A stretch of 8,645 nucleotides of DNA, from the NCBI GenBank assembly GCA_937873665.1, contig CALMYW010000457.1:1-8645 (forward strand), given 5' to 3'. The position numbers were made by a program, and so were the translations under genes. Numbering within the stretch: the first letter of the stretch is position 1; the number at the start of each line of letters is the position of its first letter. The DNA is from an uncultured Sphingorhabdus sp. (GTDB lineage Bacteria; Pseudomonadota; Alphaproteobacteria; Sphingomonadales; Sphingomonadaceae). Of the stretch, positions 6,440-8,645 are shown piece by piece. The notes beneath the pieces were generated by a model. That model had not been told where the DNA came from, searched no databases, and was given only the letters and a program-made list of their open reading frames with translations.

Positions 6440-8194
6440 TTATTTCTCCAGCACATAATGACCGGGAGCGTCGGCAATGGGGGCATACCCCTTATCTGCG
6501 GCACCCATGGCGGGGGGCGTGATCGGCTCTCCGGAACGCGCATCCAGCCATGCGTCCCATTCGGTCCACCAACTACCCTGCTTCTTCTGGGCGCCATCGC
6601 GCCATTCGTCCGCGTCATAGGCGGGGCCATCAGCCGGGCGGGTCAGTACTTCATAGCGCCGGTTCTTGTGGCCGGGTTCAGAAACTATGCCCGCATTGTG
6701 GCCACCACTCGTCAAAACAAACGTCACTTCCGCGCCTGTCAGCATATGAATCTTGTGTACCGATTTCCATGGCGCGACATGGTCGCGTTCGGTACCGACT
6801 ACAAAGAACGGCGCGCGGATAGCGGACAAGGTGATATTGCGCCCTTCGACCGTATATTTCCCCTCGGCAAGCTCGTCGTTGAGGAAAAGCCGTGTCAGAT
6901 ATTCACTATGCATCGCATAGGGCATGCGGGTCCCGTCGGCATTCCACGCCATCAGGTCGATCATCTCGTCGCGCTCGCCCATCAGATAGGTTCCAAGTAC
7001 ATGCGACCAGACCAGATCGTTCGACCGTAATATCTGGAAGGCGCCGCCCATTTGGCTGCTGTCGAGAAAGCCCTTGCTCCACATCATGTTCTTGAGGATG
7101 TGCAACTGCGCTTCATCGATAAAGAGACCAAGCTCGCCCGGTTCACTGAACTCCGTCTGTGCCGCCAAAAGGGTGACGCTGGCCAGGCGTTCGTCATGAT
7201 CGCGCGCCATTGCGGCTGCAGTGATTGAGAGCAACGTACCGCCCAGGCAGTAGCCAGCCGCGTGAATCTTGCTCGCACCGGTAATGGTAGTGATGGCGTC
7301 GAGCGCCGCCATTGGACCAAGGCGGCGATAGGCATCGAGATCAAGGTCGCGATCTTGCGTTCCGGGATTGTGCCAGGACAGGATGAAGACGGTATAACCC
7401 TGCGCAGTCAGCCATTTGACCATCGAATTTCCCGGCGACAGATCCAGAATATAATATTTCATGATCCATGCAGGTACGATCAGCACGGGCTCCGGTCGCA
7501 CCTTGTCTGTTGTCGGTTCATACTGGATAAGTTCGACCAGCTGGTTGCGGAAGACGACTTTGCCCTTGGCGGTCGCCACGGTTTCACCGGGTTTGAAAGC
7601 CTCGGTGCCGACTGGCGGTTCGCCGCGGAACTGGCGCTGCATATCTTCGAGCCAATGGGCGGCGCCGTCCGCCAGGCATTGCCCTCCGGTATCGGCGATG
7701 CGCTTGAGAAGAACGGGATTGGTAGCGATAAAATTGCTGGGCGAAAAATAGTCGAGAAACTGGCGCGCCACAAAATTCACAATATCCTCATGATGGCGTG
7801 AGACGCCATCGATACCGCTCGTCGCCGCATGCCACCACTGCTGATTAAGCAGGAAAGACTGGGCGATAAGGTTGAAGGGGGGCTTCTGCCAGGCTTGATC
7901 GACGAAGCGATGATCCTGCGGCAAAGGCTCGATTGCGGGCGCGGCGTCAGGATCACGGGCTTTTCGTACCGCGTAGTCGAGCAGCCGGGCAGATTTGCGC
8001 GCTGCTTTTGCAGAAAGCTGAAGCTGTTTGCCCGGAGAACTCGCCATGTGAATGGCCCAATCGGATATTGCCATGAAGAGGGTAGCAGGTGACAATCCGC
8101 TGGTTGCTTGAGCGATTGAAGAAGCGGCCATACGGTCCAAAGTCTGGGCGAAACCGTCCAGGGGATCGCTATGCTGCGGGTCTCTATCTACCAT
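6440..8194 (-). CDS. phaC: Class I polyhydroxyalkanoate synthase
   Basis: Polymerises (R)-3-hydroxyacyl-CoA into polyhydroxyalkanoate at the granule surface. It is 584 residues, the class I size. An N-terminal region (about 10-190, including the segment NQQWWHAAT, 117-125) precedes an alpha/beta-hydrolase catalytic domain. The lipase-like box is GYCLGG (314-319) with nucleophile Cys316. Asp471 (in RDHVAPW) and His499 (in GGHNAG) complete the triad, and their 28-residue spacing equals that of Asp480/His508 in Cupriavidus necator. SWHNPG (273-278) and DLMAWNADGTRMP (413-425) are further family blocks. It is the first structural gene of the cluster, 60 bp after a probable regulator, and the next gene supplies an (R)-hydratase domain. 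No phaA, phaB or phasin is present. The ATG at 8194 has only a distant AGGA (12 nt away), so initiation may be weak. The natural monomer range is not determinable here. Confidence 0.95.
   Translation of the reverse strand: MVDRDPQHSDPLDGFAQTLDRMAASSIAQATSGLSPATLFMAISDWAIHMASSPGKQLQLSAKAARKSARLLDYAVRKARDPDAAPAIEPLPQDHRFVDQAWQKPPFNLIAQSFLLNQQWWHAATSGIDGVSRHHEDIVNFVARQFLDYFSPSNFIATNPVLLKRIADTGGQCLADGAAHWLEDMQRQFRGEPPVGTEAFKPGETVATAKGKVVFRNQLVELIQYEPTTDKVRPEPVLIVPAWIMKYYILDLSPGNSMVKWLTAQGYTVFILSWHNPGTQDRDLDLDAYRRLGPMAALDAITTITGASKIHAAGYCLGGTLLSITAAAMARDHDERLASVTLLAAQTEFSEPGELGLFIDEAQLHILKNMMWSKGFLDSSQMGGAFQILRSNDLVWSHVLGTYLMGERDEMIDLMAWNADGTRMPYAMHSEYLTRLFLNDELAEGKYTVEGRNITLSAIRAPFFVVGTERDHVAPWKSVHKIHMLTGAEVTFVLTSGGHNAGIVSEPGHKNRRYEVLTRPADGPAYDADEWRDGAQKKQGSWWTEWDAWLDARSGEPITPPAMGAADKGYAPIADAPGHYVLEK
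6446..6449 (-). promoter_or_regulatory. Ribosome binding site deciding the GTG start of the fusion gene
   Basis: On the minus strand GGAG lies within the last codons of phaC, 9 nt before GTG 6436. The in-frame ATG at 6421 has no purine-rich site at a suitable distance, so the GTG start is preferred. Confidence 0.55.
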
Positions 8195-8254
8195 GAGATT
8201 CTTGCATCCTGATCGTGTATCTTAAATCGAGAGGGGCGGGCGCGCAGGTCCCGA
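8195..8254 (-). promoter_or_regulatory. 60-bp gap upstream of phaC; weak signals only
   Basis: This is the only sizeable gap ahead of the five-gene operon. On the minus strand it is G/C-rich at its far end and A/T-rich near the gene. A TTTAAGATAC stretch (about 8218-8227) could contribute a -10, but no matching -35 is evident. No CTGTCAT-type PHO-box repeat and no clear TetR-style palindrome was found. The promoter may lie in or before the upstream gene. Confidence 0.3.
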
Positions 8255-8645
8255 CTACCGGCGCAGGGAGGGTATCCCTGCCGCAAGCAAGTCCAGTGCT
8301 TGGTCAATATGGGCTGACTTGGCTGCAGGCGTGTTATCGAGAACTTTAAGCATACGAATACGCATACGTGGCGCGAGCACGAGCGTGTCCAGCAGTAACG
8401 AAGCAATGTCTTCGATCTCATCGTTATCGTATTTTGCAGTTTCCGGATCGGCCAAGAGCGTCTCGCGTATGATATCGACCCAATGGCTTGTTACAATCTG
8501 CAGTGCATTGTCCGAATAATCGGGGACAAGTCTTTCAATTTCCGCCTTAAGCCTGTCAAAGCCGATCACTTTCGGCGTTAAAAATCCATCTAGGATGTTT
8601 TGGGCAGCAACCGAAATGCGCTCACGAACGCTGGTTCCTTCCGTC
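8255..8645 (-). CDS. C-terminal part of a probable TetR/AcrR-family regulator (partial)
   Basis: The reading frame ending at 8255 stays open to the window edge, giving at least 130 codons. A GTG at 8569 could open a 104-residue protein, but the 25 codons before it continue as plausible coding sequence (VRERISVAAQNILDGFLTP), so the gene most likely starts outside. The chain is all helical in character. A helix-rich block LTP-x5-DRLKAEIERLVPDY resembles the segment after the DNA-binding domain in many TetR/AcrR C-terminal domains, where RL-x2-AE-x3-FP is common. The tail, HIDQALDLLAAGIP, resembles the usual last helix. The helix-turn-helix itself would be off the window, so the assignment is tentative. 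It lies 60 bp upstream of phaC on the same strand and could control the operon. The alternative is an unrelated small helical protein. Confidence 0.45.
   Translation of the reverse strand, partial: TEGTSVRERISVAAQNILDGFLTPKVIGFDRLKAEIERLVPDYSDNALQIVTSHWVDIIRETLLADPETAKYDNDEIEDIASLLLDTLVLAPRMRIRMLKVLDNTPAAKSAHIDQALDLLAAGIPSLRR
8263..8281. repeat. 7-bp hairpin at the 3' end of the upstream gene
   Basis: GCAGGGA (8263-8269) and TCCCTGC (8275-8281) are perfect reverse complements around a 5-nt loop. They lie within the last codons before the stop at 8255-8257. No T-run follows in the direction of transcription, so it is at best a partial terminator, attenuator or mRNA 3'-end stabiliser between this gene and phaC. 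Confidence 0.4.

Noticed and set aside
7262..7801. Plus-strand 179-codon frame inside phaC
   Set aside because: Antisense shadow of the PHA synthase; no recognisable motif and no ribosome site supporting it.
8255..8569. Complete 104-residue gene starting at GTG 8569
   Set aside because: The frame continues open upstream to the window edge with plausible coding sequence, so the gene is more likely partial.

Overview
The window looks chromosomal and comes from an alphaproteobacterium. The protein flavour is sphingomonad-like (Sphingomonas/Sphingobium/Novosphingobium), with fairly high GC, a TonB-era Gram-negative envelope gene (OMPLA), a class I PHA synthase and alphaproteobacterial gene order. 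The order assignment is inferred from protein style and synteny; there is no rRNA or marker gene. No insertion sequence, tRNA, rRNA, CRISPR array or phage gene was seen.

Layout. Left end, minus strand: a six-helix HdeD/DUF308 membrane protein (112-660). Next is about 660 bp without a convincing gene (661-1322); it holds one doubtful open frame and two perfect inverted repeats. Then a plus-strand gene for a small secreted DUF2147 protein (1323-1754) faces, tail to tail, a long minus-strand gene cluster. Read in transcription order (high to low coordinates), that cluster is: the C-terminal part of a probable TetR-type regulator (running off the window at 8645, ending 8255), phaC (8194-6440), a MaoC hydratase-phosphotransacylase fusion (6436-5015), ackA (5018-3828), a FabI-type enoyl reductase (3831-3058) and pldA, outer-membrane phospholipase A (3061-1853).

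The five genes phaC to pldA are almost certainly one operon. There are 3 bp between phaC and the fusion gene, and each of the next three junctions is a 4-base ATGA stop/start overlap. The enzymes form a coherent acyl-CoA node. PldA can release fatty acids from phospholipids. The MaoC domain makes (R)-3-hydroxyacyl-CoA, the PhaC substrate, from enoyl-CoA. The phosphotransacylase and kinase interconvert acyl-CoA, acyl phosphate and carboxylate plus ATP. The FabI paralogue competes for enoyl thioesters. A pta-ackA-fabI order under PhoB control is known in Sinorhizobium meliloti (from memory). What stands out here is the physical coupling to pldA, which suggests a membrane-lipid-to-polyester/ATP salvage route. 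That function is inference. The enzyme families themselves are well supported by catalytic residues visible in the translation.
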